Shown here: one piece after another, positions 1 through 11,400 of the stretch
Layout: each line of letters starts with the position of its first letter
Position numbering within the stretch: position 1 is the stretch's first letter
NCBI GenBank assembly: GCA_963682055.1
Contig: OY821743.1
Coordinates: 35,884,702-35,948,701 of the forward strand
Source: Primula veris
Lineage: Eukaryota > Streptophyta > Magnoliopsida > Ericales > Primulaceae
Length of the DNA stretch: 64,000 nucleotides
Reading direction: 5' to 3'
Program-made: the position numbers and the translations under genes
Notes under the pieces: model-generated
What the model was told of the DNA's origin: nothing
Databases searched by the model: none
What the model saw: only the letters and a program-made list of their open reading frames with translations

Positions 1-478
1 AACACATATCGACCCCATAACAATTTGTTAGTTAGTAAATAATATAAAAGATTGATATGACTTTGATCAGGGTTACCTTTGATGTTAAGTAAAATAGTGA
101 TAACGGGTTTGATCTAAAGAAATGTGACACATCCTTGTAAATTATTATTTAGGTTCATCAATTCAAGACCAATGCTATCATAACATATAAATTTAGCGAC
201 ACTCATATTACTATCAGTTTAGCAGCATACGCTCTGATAATAAACTGATATTTTTTTTAACACGTATTAACATAAAAAATGTTGATGTAACATTATTTTA
301 GTAAGTAAAATGTAAATTGAGACGAAACAATAATAAAATATTAGTATTATAATAATAAAAAATCAAACTCCGATTATTTTTAATAACAATTTCTTGTAAT
401 CCTAACATGCCCCCTGTAGCAAATAAAATATGTTTGTTTGTACATTATAGATCATATATGACGACTCACCAATATTTA

Positions 479-688
479 GAGCATCTATAATAGTATTGTT
501 AATTTTAACATTATTAACTTTAACACACCATCAATTAACAACATTAAAAATATTGTTATATTTAACAACTTTTTTAACATATATAAAGATAACACATGAT
601 TTAACCTAACTAATGAAGACAAAAAAATACATTGTTAGTTAACTATTTTAGTTAATAATAGATATAACAACACTATTGTAGAGAGTAT
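479..688. mobile_element. MITE-like element with terminal inverted repeats
   Basis: The left end reads GAGCATCTATAATAGTATTG. The reverse complement of the right end contains CTCTACAATAGTGTTGTT, so the two ends form imperfect inverted repeats of about 20 bp around an AT-rich, non-coding core with internal TTAAC/GTTAA symmetry. Size and structure fit a hAT-type MITE, but I could not define a target-site duplication, so the superfamily is a guess. Confidence 0.5.
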
Positions 689-1084
689 TAACGTCATACA
701 TGATCATATAAATACAAAGAGGTTACTCATACTTGTTTTATCTCTAAGAATATGGATAATTTGGTAATTTTAAATGAAAAAGCAAAAAAGTCAAATCTAA
801 AACCAAACGCAATTTTTTTATAAAATCTTGCTATTAAAAATATGTTACCAAACACCCCGTCTGCTTTTTAAAATCAAGTTTTTTTTACTGTCGCTTTCAG
901 AAACAACTTTTTTTACCGAAAAAAGTCAGATGCCAAACGGACCCAACATTGTGTTTGTACTCTTAAACTAAAAAAAATATAAATAAATAAAAACTCAAAC
1001 TCAAATTTATTTTAATAACCATGTATTGTTTTTGTTTCAAGAGTCTGGATTTTTCGACTACATTTTTTCTTTATTCACGCTCAA

Positions 1085-1920
1085 ACCGTAAAAAAAAAAA
1101 CGGACCATAATTCTGACTTACGGTAATTGACTTAAGTCAAACCGTAGGTAAAATTACGGTTCGTAAGTCTGACTTACGGTTTTACTGGTAAATTACAAAA
1201 TTGCTTATGCGTTGAAAATTAACACAATTTTCAGTGTGGTTGGCCGATCGATCGACTCTTAATCCCGATCGATTGGTTGTATACAATTTTTCTATTCTTA
1301 TGTAAAACTTTGAAAGTTCATAAATTTTGACTCGGATGTCCAATTGAGCCATTGAGGTAAAAAAAAAAAAATTGACTCGTGTTATTTTTTTAAGATCTAT
1401 ACATGCCAAGTTCCCGTAGAGGACTTGGACCAACGAATTTTCAAAAAAACACATTTTAGAATCTTAATTTGAAATTTTAAATTAAAACTCTGGAAACCAC
1501 ACAACAAAAACCAATATTAATAAACGTTATGTAGAAATATAGGTTATTATATGTTTTATAAAAGACTTATATCAATTTTTGAATATATTGACATCATTAT
1601 GTTCTTAACAATTATATATATATATATATATATATATATTTTTGTTAAGTCAGTTAATTTCTAATAATATTGTTGTGTTGTAGTGTTTGTTCTAATTAGC
1701 TCAAAGTATTTAACAATTGAAAAAGTATAATATTACTTATTTTCATTTAATTTTTGTAAATTTAAAAAGTATTTAGCCGACCGATCGGCGAACCTTACGG
1801 TAAAACAGGTCGATTCAAGACGCATCAACAATTTCTTCATTTAACAGTCAAACCGTAAAAGTTTCAAGGCGCAACAATAATTTTTTCATTTAAAAGTCAA
1901 ACCGTAAAAGTAAATACGGT
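1085..1920. promoter_or_regulatory. Cluster of ACCGTA/TACGGT motifs upstream of KCS
   Basis: The hexamer ACCGTA or its complement occurs nine times: at about 1085, 1119, 1141, 1155, 1175, 1796, 1852, 1901 and 1915. Several sit in the longer context GTCAAACCGTA. Two copies belong to a direct duplication of about 50 bp (1821-1868 and 1869-1920), and those near 1119-1180 face each other as inverted repeats. The cluster may be a regulatory array for the KCS gene about 150 bp downstream or a decayed repeat; no factor is assigned. Confidence 0.4.
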
Positions 1921-1958
1921 TCGTAAAAAAAAATAATAAAATAAAATTATATCCTCTC

Positions 1959-1965
1959 TATATAT
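1959..1965 (+). promoter_or_regulatory. Candidate TATA box of the KCS gene
   Basis: TATATAT in the context CTCTCTATATATGC lies about 100 bp before the ATG at 2064, a normal distance for a plant core promoter with a leader of roughly 70 nt. Assigned by sequence and position only. Confidence 0.45.
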
Positions 1966-2000
1966 GCAAACAATTACATACACAAAAATACATACAAAAA

Positions 2001-2046
2001 TCTCTCTCTCTCTCTCTAAACCACCTCAAATCTAGAGAGAGAGAGA
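2001..2046 (+). promoter_or_regulatory. CT-repeat/GA-repeat inverted pair in the KCS leader
   Basis: A CT run (2001-2017) is followed after about 17 nt by a GA run (2034-2046). They are complementary over 12-13 bp and could form a hairpin in the mRNA leader ending about 17 nt before the start codon. CT/GA-rich leaders are common in plant genes, but a self-complementary pair is less usual. Confidence 0.5.
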
Positions 2047-2063
2047 CCGCCGGAACAACCGCC

Positions 2064-3590
2064 ATGTCCACCACCACCACCGCCGTCGCCGTCGCCGGAG
2101 ACGAGATCCACCGCGGCCGCACCCTCCCAAACTTTCTTTTAAGCGTTAACCTCAAGTACGTTAAGCTGGGTTACCATTACTTAATCTCAAATCTATTAAC
2201 CCTTTTTTTAATCCCATTATTCTCAATTACCCTTTTAGAAGCTTCAAAAATGGACCCAAATGATTTACTCAACTTATGGCTATGCCTAAAATACAATCTC
2301 GTATCGATTATTGTTTGTGTTACGTTATTGGTTTTCGGTACTACTTGTTATGTCATGACTAGGCCTAGACCTGTTTACTTAGTAGATTATTCGTGTTATA
2401 AAGCTGATGATAAGTTGAAAGCTCCGTTTCATTTGTTTATGAAGCATTCTAGGCTTATGGGTGAGTTTGACGAGAGTTCTTTAGAGTTTCAAAGGAAAAT
2501 ATTGGAAAGATCGGGTCTTGGTGACGATACTTATGTTCCTGAACCGATGCACCAAATCCCGCCTCAACCCTCGATGGGGAACGCGAGGGAAGAGGCCGAA
2601 ATGGTTATGTTTGGTGCTCTAGACAATCTATTTGCGAATACGGGTGTGAAACCGAAGGATATTGGGATATTGGTTGTGAATTGTAGCTTGTTTAATCCGA
2701 CGCCGTCGCTTTCGGCTATGATTGTCAATAAGTATAAGCTTAGAGGGAATATTAAAAGCTATAACTTGGGTGGGATGGGGTGTAGCGCGGGGGTTATTTC
2801 GGTTGATTTGGCGAGGGATATGCTTCAGGTTCATAGGAATACGTATGCGGTGGTGGTGAGTACGGAGAATATTACCCAAAATTGGTATTTTGGGAACAAG
2901 AAGGCGATGTTGATACCTAATTGCTTGTTTAGGGTTGGGGGTGCGGCGGTTTTGTTGTCGAATAAGGATGTTGATAAGAAGAGGGCTAAGTATAAGCTTG
3001 TGCATGTCGTGAGGACCCATAAAGGGGCCGACGATAAGGCCTTTCGTTGCGTTTATCAGGAGCAGGATAACGATGGGAAAACGGGGGTCTCTCTTTCGAA
3101 GGATCTCATGGCTATTGCTGGTGGGGCGTTGAAGACCAATATCACGACTTTAGGCCCTCTTGTGTTGCCTATTAGCGAGCAGTTGTTGTTTTTCGCGACC
3201 TTGGTTGTGAAGAAGCTTTTCAATAAGAAGGTGAAGCCTTATATACCTGATTTTAAACTGGCGTTTGATCATTTCTGCATCCATGCTGGGGGAAGGGCGG
3301 TGATCGATGAGCTGGAAAAGAATCTGCAGTTGTCGCCGTTGCACGTTGAGGCTTCTAGAATGACGCTGCATAGGTGGGGTAACACGTCTTCGAGTTCGAT
3401 TTGGTATGAGCTGGCATATATAGAGGCGATGGGCAGAATGGGAAAAGGGAACCGTGTTTGGCAAATCGCGTTTGGGAGTGGATTTAAGTGTAACAGCGCT
3501 GTTTGGCAAGCGCTTCGTAATGTGAAGCCGTCTAAAAATGGGCCTTGGGAGGACTGTATCGATAAATATCCCGTGGAACTTGATTTATAA
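2064..3590 (+). CDS. KCS4: 3-ketoacyl-CoA synthase (KCS4/KCS9 type)
   Basis: A 508-residue condensing enzyme of the ER fatty-acid elongase. It joins malonyl-CoA to a long-chain acyl-CoA, the first and chain-length-determining step towards very-long-chain fatty acids for waxes, suberin, sphingolipids and phospholipids. Two N-terminal membrane segments (about 37-58 and 78-98) precede the FAE1/CUT1 and ACP-synthase III-type domains. The catalytic triad is complete: Cys240 in GGMGCSAG, His407 in [10 protein letters not shown] and Asn440 in GNTSSSS. Length matches the family, and the single exon is common among KCS genes. The ATG at 2064 gives a variable head before the conserved [20 protein letters not shown]. 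Closest remembered relatives are Arabidopsis KCS4 and KCS9; KCS4 is a clade label, not proven orthology. One oddity is Trp438, where relatives usually have Phe, two residues before Asn440. Confidence 0.96.
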   Translation: MSTTTTAVAVAGDEIHRGRTLPNFLLSVNLKYVKLGYHYLISNLLTLFLIPLFSITLLEASKMDPNDLLNLWLCLKYNLVSIIVCVTLLVFGTTCYVMTRPRPVYLVDYSCYKADDKLKAPFHLFMKHSRLMGEFDESSLEFQRKILERSGLGDDTYVPEPMHQIPPQPSMGNAREEAEMVMFGALDNLFANTGVKPKDIGILVVNCSLFNPTPSLSAMIVNKYKLRGNIKSYNLGGMGCSAGVISVDLARDMLQVHRNTYAVVVSTENITQNWYFGNKKAMLIPNCLFRVGGAAVLLSNKDVDKKRAKYKLVHVVRTHKGADDKAFRCVYQEQDNDGKTGVSLSKDLMAIAGGALKTNITTLGPLVLPISEQLLFFATLVVKKLFNKKVKPYIPDFKLAFDHFCIHAGGRAVIDELEKNLQLSPLHVEASRMTLHRWGNTSSSSIWYELAYIEAMGRMGKGNRVWQIAFGSGFKCNSAVWQALRNVKPSKNGPWEDCIDKYPVELDL

Positions 3591-4833
3591 ACTTGTGAAA
3601 AAAGGGAAATTCCAGTCAGATAGGATTTACTAGATTTATCTTGCGAAAACTTCAGAGGTTAATTTTCCTTTTGTATCTAGTCATATCTACTGCCTATTTG
3701 TTGTATACTGTCAGATCACTTCGTATACAGTCAAAATATATGATTATCGTGCAAGAAAGATTACCGTTTGGCCAATTGCTGAATAAGTCTTCTAGATTGT
3801 AACTTTTGGTAATTTTCCGAAAAGAAGAGCATGGAGAAATTCTTAGGCGCCGTCAATTATAGTTATTGCTCATCATCAGCTTATTATGGTCTTCATCATA
3901 TTCTCGGTATTCTTCTTCGTTCAAAACTTGTTTCGGTCGTTAGAATGTGCATTTTATTCCTTTTGAATATTGCTCTCGTGTAAAGTACAGAGCCGTGTCT
4001 CTTTTGGATGAACTATTTGTTGTACCATCTAAATAAGATAGTTAGCTTTATCTTAATTTGTATGTCAATCGTCTCGAGTCACTGCATGTATTACTAAGTA
4101 CTATCATTTAAAGCGAGCTTATTTTCTCTTACGTTCTTGCTAAAGTTCCCAAGCTTATTTTTTTTCCTTTTTTCCTGATTTGTTTTTGTCCAGAATCATT
4201 AAATGTATATGGGTACATAATTTACTCTGCAACATTATTTGTTTGTTCATTGTTTATTCCCTTAATGTGCTAAGTTACAAAATATGTTGATGGACAACGG
4301 GAACTGTATTCACTGATTTTAACTTTCCCCTTGTGAGAATTAGTCCAATTTTACATTTGAAACTTGAATGTCAGGCCTGATAGATTAACAGGTAAAGTCT
4401 ACTACCTTTTAAAAAAAAAATGAAAAATTGCTTGTAAGAAATTCACTCCCATTGGACAAACAAACTTGGTAGTATTTTTGGCCTCCTCATTTAATTAATT
4501 CTATTCTATTTCCTTTCCCTTTCTCTCTTTTGTTGAACATATACTTGCTTTTTAATATAAGGTTTATGATTACAGATCACTAGGTGTCCATTTTTAAGTA
4601 TCAAAGCTCATGACATATGATTAGGTGCCAGCTTAAGTTAACTCCCTCGAAATTTTTAATGTTATCAGTAGTGTGTTAAGAATAGTTTAAAATAAGTTCT
4701 AGGTGGGTGAATGAATATGTCATTCACACTCTGTTTCTCTTTTTCTTTTTTATCCCCTGTGGTGTATAGTTTTTGTTACAATGTTCAACCTATAATTAGT
4801 TTATGAATGAGTAAACTTATGGATTCAGTTTTA

Positions 4834-5083
4834 ATGAAAATTAGAACACTGTATTCAAACATAATGGCTGTTACCGAGGTTTGAGCAAGTACGGACAGAT
4901 CTTTGTCTCGGTTATCACTCTAGTAATTCATGTGAGCCTTGTTAATATCTTTGCATCGGTAATCACAGTGTTATTTTCATTAAAACAATGTATTAAAAAC
5001 GTAATGGCCGCTACCGATATTTGAGCAAGTATGCGCAGATCTTTGTCTCGTTTATACTCCAGTAATTCATGTGAGCCTTGTTT
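4834..5083. repeat. Direct duplication, two diverged units of about 110 bp
   Basis: Unit 1 (about 4834-4943) and unit 2 (about 4976-5083) share TTGAGCAAGTA, CAGATCTTTGTCTCG and AGTAATTCATGTGAGCCTTG in the same order, about 140 bp apart. Non-coding tandem duplication with point changes. Confidence 0.75.
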
Positions 5084-7006
5084 ATCTGATTGGTGTATGT
5101 CATACTATACAAATTGGAGGAAATTTGTTAACTTCTGAGGTTAACAATCATATTGAAACACATTAAGGTTAGGATTAGTTACTTAAAATTTTGATGCAGC
5201 TGAGTTTGATCAGGTAATAGATGAGGCTAATCTACTGTTGACCCGCTTGTTTCTCAGTATTTAGAGCCTAATCTATATGAAATATTTTGGAGTTTCTATA
5301 ATGAAGTATTTGCATGTTAACAGAGAAGGAATTAGATTTTAACTGTTATATTATGTTATTTTTGGTACATACAATAACAAGCTGTTATATTGCTACTGTT
5401 TTTCCGCAATCGAGGATCACATTGTTTTGAAAATGAAATGGTAGCTTGTAAAGATGTTTATCTGATAATCCCTTTGTTTATGTTTTTGTCTTATTTTGTT
5501 ACATTAAGACGTTTGTTTTCGTTAAGATGTTTCTTGCGCCTTTTTTTTGGTTTTCTTATCAATTCAGGTATTTCTATTCCATTAGTTTTGGACTTTTGGT
5601 TTCATATTTTAATGTTTACCACTCATATATCTTCAGTTTTATATAATTTTATCTCTACAAATCCCTTTCTCTCTTTTCCTGAGCAAAGACTTGCTGTTTT
5701 CAACGTGGTCCAGTTATTAAATAATATTTGATCAGTCAAAGCTACAAGGATGATGATTGGGTGGTGGCTTTAGTTGATCCCTATCTTAATCACTTACAGT
5801 ATTTACCAAGTCAATAGTAGATATAAAATAAGGTTTTAAGTTGATTCAAATGTTCACACCTCATTACCATTTTGATGTTGATTGTTAACTGTTAAAAGAT
5901 AAAGTTATTTAAGTTTGCCCCCTTCCTGGAGATGTCTCTTTTAGAAAAGTGAGAAAACAGCAAAAAAAATTAGTTTTCATGTGTTAGCAATTAGAAAGCA
6001 AGTTGTGCTTGCATATGACAGTGAAATTGTGCTGTTTCCATTAAGTGAATAACTAGTTGTTCCCATCTTTTTTCTTAGTCTTGAAAAAGATAAAAACAAC
6101 TTTTCTTGTTTCGAATTTTGTGTTGTCCCAATTCCGAGTGATGTTTGTATAATGTACATATATTTGTAGAATATGCTTTGAAGCACTTTTTCTTGTACCA
6201 ATTTTTGCACCTTTTACTAATTGCTTTAATATTGATTGCCATTACATATTACTATGTTGTCCTTTCTTAGTAGGCCTCGTGAGATTTCTTGGGTAAAATT
6301 TACCTAATATTTGGTATATTGATGCATCTTTACAGCATACAAGGATCTTACAATCTCGAAAATGAAATATGGCTGTGTTTGTGATTGCAGCTTCTAGGCT
6401 TTAGTTTATTTATGTTAGGACTTCGAAGCTGGATTGTAAGAAATTGGGTGGTCAGCTTAAGCTGTGAGCTTTTCTGGTTGTTTACCATGACAAACAAGAA
6501 ATGTTAAAGCTAGTTGAACCAATTTTTGCCTTTATCACATAACATTCAGCTTATTTTCTTCAAAGCTGCAGCCGAACAAGCCCGAAGTTGCTTGTAACTT
6601 CACTAGTAAGCAATAGGTTACTAAATACGATTATATAAACCGATACGTATATGTGAAGACTGACATCCTTTTCCTTCTTCTTTGCATCTTTAGTATTATT
6701 GTCATATCGTAAGACCTTTTCTACTCATAATAGGACTTTTCTAATGCTCATATTTTTGGGTTTCTTATGATAAGACGTTTTCTTATCGTCATATTTTTGG
6801 ATTTCGTTTGATAAGATGTTTTATAGTTTGGACGTGCCAGATGTTTTCGGTTCCCTTTTCCTCTTTTCTTGAGCAAAGATTTGTTTATTATTACAAGGTA
6901 ATCAGGTTTAATCAGTCAAAGCTCCAAAGCTAATCTTAGGAGGCAAATTAAGAAATGCCTTCTTTTTAATTACTTGTATAGATCCATATCAAGTCAAGAG
7001 TAGTTT

Positions 7007-7164
7007 AAAAAGGTGTTAGGTTTTTGTTTTTGTTTTTTATCCCTCGTTTGGAGATAAAACCTGTGAAACTTCGCAAGCGACAGAGTTCGAACCCTGACGG
7101 TGAGCGTGATATACTCGGGTAACAACCACATGACTACCAACCACTTGCTCAAAAAGGTGTTAGG
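7007..7164 (-). mobile_element. tRNA-derived SINE with target-site duplication
   Basis: The element occupies 7021-7150 on the minus strand. Its 5' head begins GAGCAAGTGGTTGG, followed by a Pol III B-box-like GGGTTCGAACTC, and it ends in an A-rich tail with repeated AAAAAC units. It is flanked by a perfect 14-bp direct repeat, AAAAAGGTGTTAGG (7007-7020 and 7151-7164), the signature of LINE-assisted insertion. A diverged paralogous stretch near 5836-5860 has the same flanks without the insert, i.e. an empty site. A related element lies at 32312-32434. Confidence 0.85.
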
Positions 7165-8479
7165 TTGATGCACATGTTTACACTTGATTACAACTTTTGA
7201 TGTTGTTTGTTAACTGTGGTATATGTTTCCTCAATAATAGTGGAAAGAAATACTTGAATGTTGTTTGGAATACAATTTGATGTTGATTGTTAACTGTGGC
7301 ATTTGTTTTGTTACCAGAAAAGGGTTCTTCTATCCACTCTAGAGATGTAATCTTTTCAAGAAAGTAAAATCTTTTCAGTTTTATGTTTTATCAATTTTAA
7401 AGCAGAGATCTACTAGTAAGGATGAATATCAGTAAATCAGAAATAGTAACCAACACTCCTACATAAGCAACTAAGGATTTTTTTGGGTGCAACTTGTAAG
7501 TATATTGGGAACGGAGGAAGTACGCAAGCTTATCTCTACAAAGAAGTATGGGTTCGTCCAACTTTTGATCTCTCGTGCCCGAAATTTTCTGCAAAGACAG
7601 GTTTATCCAGCTTAAAACTTTCATCATTTGAACCCTTCCTTATAGAAAACTGAGGTATTAAGCTAACCAACTGAATTCACCAAAACATATAAGCCAGAAA
7701 GCAAAAAAAAAACAGAGTTCCAACCAAACAAACCCAACAGACAAATATCCCCATGCCTTTAACGGACAGCACGCCTTCTGGTTTATGCTCTGGCCTCGCA
7801 TCAATTATTATCGAATGTTGCCGTTGGTTGCTGTTGGAGCTCGAATTGGTTAAGTACCTTCTAATGCAGTCCAATCTCAAGGCTCTTCAAAGTATTGTCC
7901 TAATGGTTTCACCAAAATTAAAGTTTAACATGTCTTCGAATGTGACAGGAGAAACCAAAAGAAATGAGTCTTTGAGTATTGAAATTCCTTTTATGCACCC
8001 TTGCGCACCTTCTCTATATGTTTCATATGTTCTAGTTAGAATTTAGAAGTTTTTAATATCAAAATTAAAAGCGATTCTTTGGGTTCTCCAAAATTGGAGA
8101 GTGTGACAACTGCTCGCGTTCTTTACAGAATTAATAAAAATAGGAAAAAAATGTGAAGAAAAATGAAATAATGTACTCTCTTGCATTCTTGCTTAACGCT
8201 TGCAAAATCTAAGACTGATACGAAAGGATGAACTCAATTCTTTTATTAATATTAATACAAAAATAAACTGTTGGATTATATGGCTACAATGGGCATACAG
8301 TACATGATTTATGATACAACACATTGTACATACTTCCAAATTGTGCCTCGAATTCATATGAAGTTATAAAAGCTCAGGTAATGGCACGGAGAAAAAGAAT
8401 TGTTTTCTCAAATAGGGAAAGAAAATAAAATAATGGAGAAAAACTTAAAAGAATACATGAATTCCGAAGTACGGACGCC

Positions 8480-11400
8480 TCATCTAAATGACCCCTGGAT
8501 TTCTTCGAGAGTCCTTCCTTTTGTTTCAGGTACCCAAATTGACACAAATACCACAGTGAAAACGCAGACGAGCAAGTAAATCGTAAATGTTCCTGTCACA
8601 TTCGAGCAGGCCACGTGAGGAAAAACAGAATAAGAAATGTTGTGATAATTGGATTTGTCAAAACTGGCAAGTATTGGGGACTATGATTTCTCTGATGCAA
8701 ATATACCAAGGATTAAAATCCGAATGTTTGTAGAAAATTGTTCTGTAGTTGCTACATATATTGCAACTTTTTCTTTCACTGGACATACAAATACCAAGAC
8801 ACGCATGTTTCATTTTGTTAGTTGTAGTCTTGTAGACCAAAATCAGCCCAAGACACGCATAACGCGGAATCAATTCTTTCTTCTTTAGATCTGATTAGTT
8901 CCTTATCAATGTTTGACTTCAGAAATGTGAGAATATGTTTTTAGTTTATTTTTTTCAGAAAGGCATTAAGAAAATTCATTACCGAAGCAAGTGAAAATGA
9001 TCATTCAAATTGGAAAATGGGACCTAATCATAGTTAATTTGCTTCATTTTCTCATTTGCATTTTAAAAACCTTGTTCTGCACTTTAACACCATTTCACAT
9101 GCATATATAGTGTAGTGAGAATATATTTTACTAGTTGCTTTTTTTTCAGAGGGGCAATCCACTACTGAAGCAAGTAAAAATAATCATTAAAATTGGAAAA
9201 TGGGACCTAATCATCCTTAATTTGCTTCATTTGCATATTAAAAACCTTGTTTTGCACTTAACACCATTCCACATGCATATACGAAAATGATATATGCGCA
9301 TGCGCTGATAGAAAGGATCCGTACCTCCACTACTCCAAGTTAAAAGCAAGTTTGCGGTCAGGGTAACCACCCAGGAAAAGAACCAATTAGCCAACGTTGC
9401 TATACTTCCAGCAAGGCTTTTAATATTGACAGGAAGGATCTACAATACATAATTTTTTAAAATTCGTTAAACAGCAAATTAAATAAATTAAGCAACTCGA
9501 GTGCAGCACTTGTTAGTTGGCAGCTTTTGAATTTGGTTCTGTTTTTTTGGCTTAGGAGCTGTACTGCATTTGGTTGGTCATCTTAATAACTGAGGTTTTT
9601 TGGTTTCTTGGATTAGAAAAGGCTAGAAAATTGAAGCTGGATAAAGCTGGTTTCTTCTCAAACTCAAAAATATTAAGCTTGTTTGGTTAAAACCTGTAAC
9701 CAAATGAGTCCTATGTTTGGATGTATGGAATCAAATAAAATTACCTCAGACATAATGAGCCATGGAATTGGCCCCATTCCCAGAGAAAATCCAGTAACCA
9801 TACCCTGGTATACAAACCAAATTTAGTCAAATCAACTCGAGATCTACACAAATGAAGAATTAAACAATTACCAATAGGTATAAAATGACTTACCACAACT
9901 CCAACAACTGTTACGATTCCCATTGCACTATACAGGGCAGAGTCGGATGATATAAAAGCCTGAAATGTAAATAAAAAGGAGAAAATATTAAAAATGCCAC
10001 CCGCATTTTTCAATTTTTACTCTAAAAAGGAACAGTACCTTGACGGAAAATGAAGTTACAACGACAACAAGACTAACGATCATTGAGGAAGAGGAAACCT
10101 GTGAGGTAATAACTCTTTGTAAATATAGATACAAATAAAAAGGTCATATTTACTATCACATGGATATATCTTTTGGGCTTACAATGAGGAGGAGTCTGCG
10201 CCCCGTCTTATCAACCAGCCATGTAGCTATTCCAGTGGCAATAACCTATAAAACGAGATACGGATATTAAGTATTTACAATTAGGTTACAAAAAGCAGAT
10301 TACTATAATTAACAACTACTGAAACACTACCTGGACGGCACCAATTCCACATGTAACAATATTACCATTTGAAATGCCTGCAAATTTGAAGCAATTTTTG
10401 AGACAACTTTGCATGAAGAATGGATCTTACTTACTAAAATGATGCAACTAGATGTAAAACGAGCATCAAATATTAAAAATAATATCAAGTAGTTAACCAG
10501 TTAATTCATACCAGCAGCTTCAAAAATTGTAGTGGAATAGAAGACGACACCATTTATACCAGACAGCTGCTGAAGCACAAGCATCCCAATCCCGATCTAG
10601 AAATAAGTTGTAATGAATCCAATTGGGTGGTATAAGCAAACGAAATATAAAGTGTATTCATCATTAATTAAGATTTGAGAGGCAGGGTGCAAATATATGG
10701 AAACCAGCAGCTTCTTTTGCAATTTTGAGAATATCTAAATTAACAGGAGAAGTATAAATGATATTGTTAACGCCATTGAGGGTTTATGAAGAAGACTAAA
10801 CTGAATTCCTTATAACTAAAATTCTGTATTTTACCTTTATTTTTTAAGTATTTTATTTCAGTTACTATAATTCTTTTCTTATACTTAGATTATCAGTATA
10901 AACCCGAATATTGCACCAACAACATATCAACGCTGTCATCATTTGTGTTCATTATTTGCTGGATTATCTGATTAAAACTCGATTCATTTTGTCTTCGTTA
11001 CATAAGTACTATATAAGTAACTTATATGTTAACTGAAAAGAGAAGAGTTGCTTACAGAGCAAAAATTATTAAACAAATAAAAATATTCCAAATACAACTT
11101 GGTGTTACTGGAAAAAGTGACAGAATTTAAAGTAAGAGCACACATTTATCAGAAGATTACTCCGTATTATTAATTGAAATATGAAAGAAGAGTGTAATAC
11201 CATCAAAGGGAACCAATACTTTCTTTGTTTTAGTTCTGCAAAACGGATGGTTGATCTTCTCCTGGACGAAGCTACAGATCTCTGAAAACAAAAGAAGAAT
11301 AAGAAACTCGTAACATTACAATACCAGTCAAATACAAAATACAGAAATTTATACTGGAAAGAAAGGAAAAATTATATGGACAGATAAATAGCAGAGTCGG

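Larger units (their letters stand above)
1..1958. other. AT-rich spacer upstream of the KCS gene
   Basis: I see no convincing coding region here. The stretch holds a MITE-like element (479-688), a TA microsatellite near 1613-1640 and a cluster of ACCGTA/TACGGT motifs (1085-1920); the latter two elements are listed separately. A short open frame on the minus strand at 1182-1454 is low in complexity and resembles no family known to me. The last few hundred bases are the likely promoter of the gene starting at 2064. Confidence 0.6.
3591..8479. other. Spacer between KCS and the convergent sugar transporter
   Basis: About 4.9 kb that must hold the 3' UTR of KCS on the left and the 3' UTR of the minus-strand transporter on the right. 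I found no recognisable gene. Open frames at 5390-5731 (+), 7753-8046 (+) and 7677-7880 (-) have no family signature. The region consists of old direct duplications (4834-5083; 5729-5900 related to 6908-7220) and one SINE (7021-7150). Confidence 0.6.

Noticed and set aside
2628..3509. Two minus-strand open frames inside the KCS gene
   Set aside because: They are antisense shadows of a strongly conserved coding region and have no family signature.
5390..5731. 113-codon frame rich in Phe and Leu
   Set aside because: Composition follows from T-rich DNA, and a related duplicated segment nearby does not keep it open.
7677..7880. 67-codon minus-strand frame with a hydrophobic C terminus
   Set aside because: No recognisable relative and no promoter or splice context; could be part of the transporter 3' region. 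Not supported enough to list.
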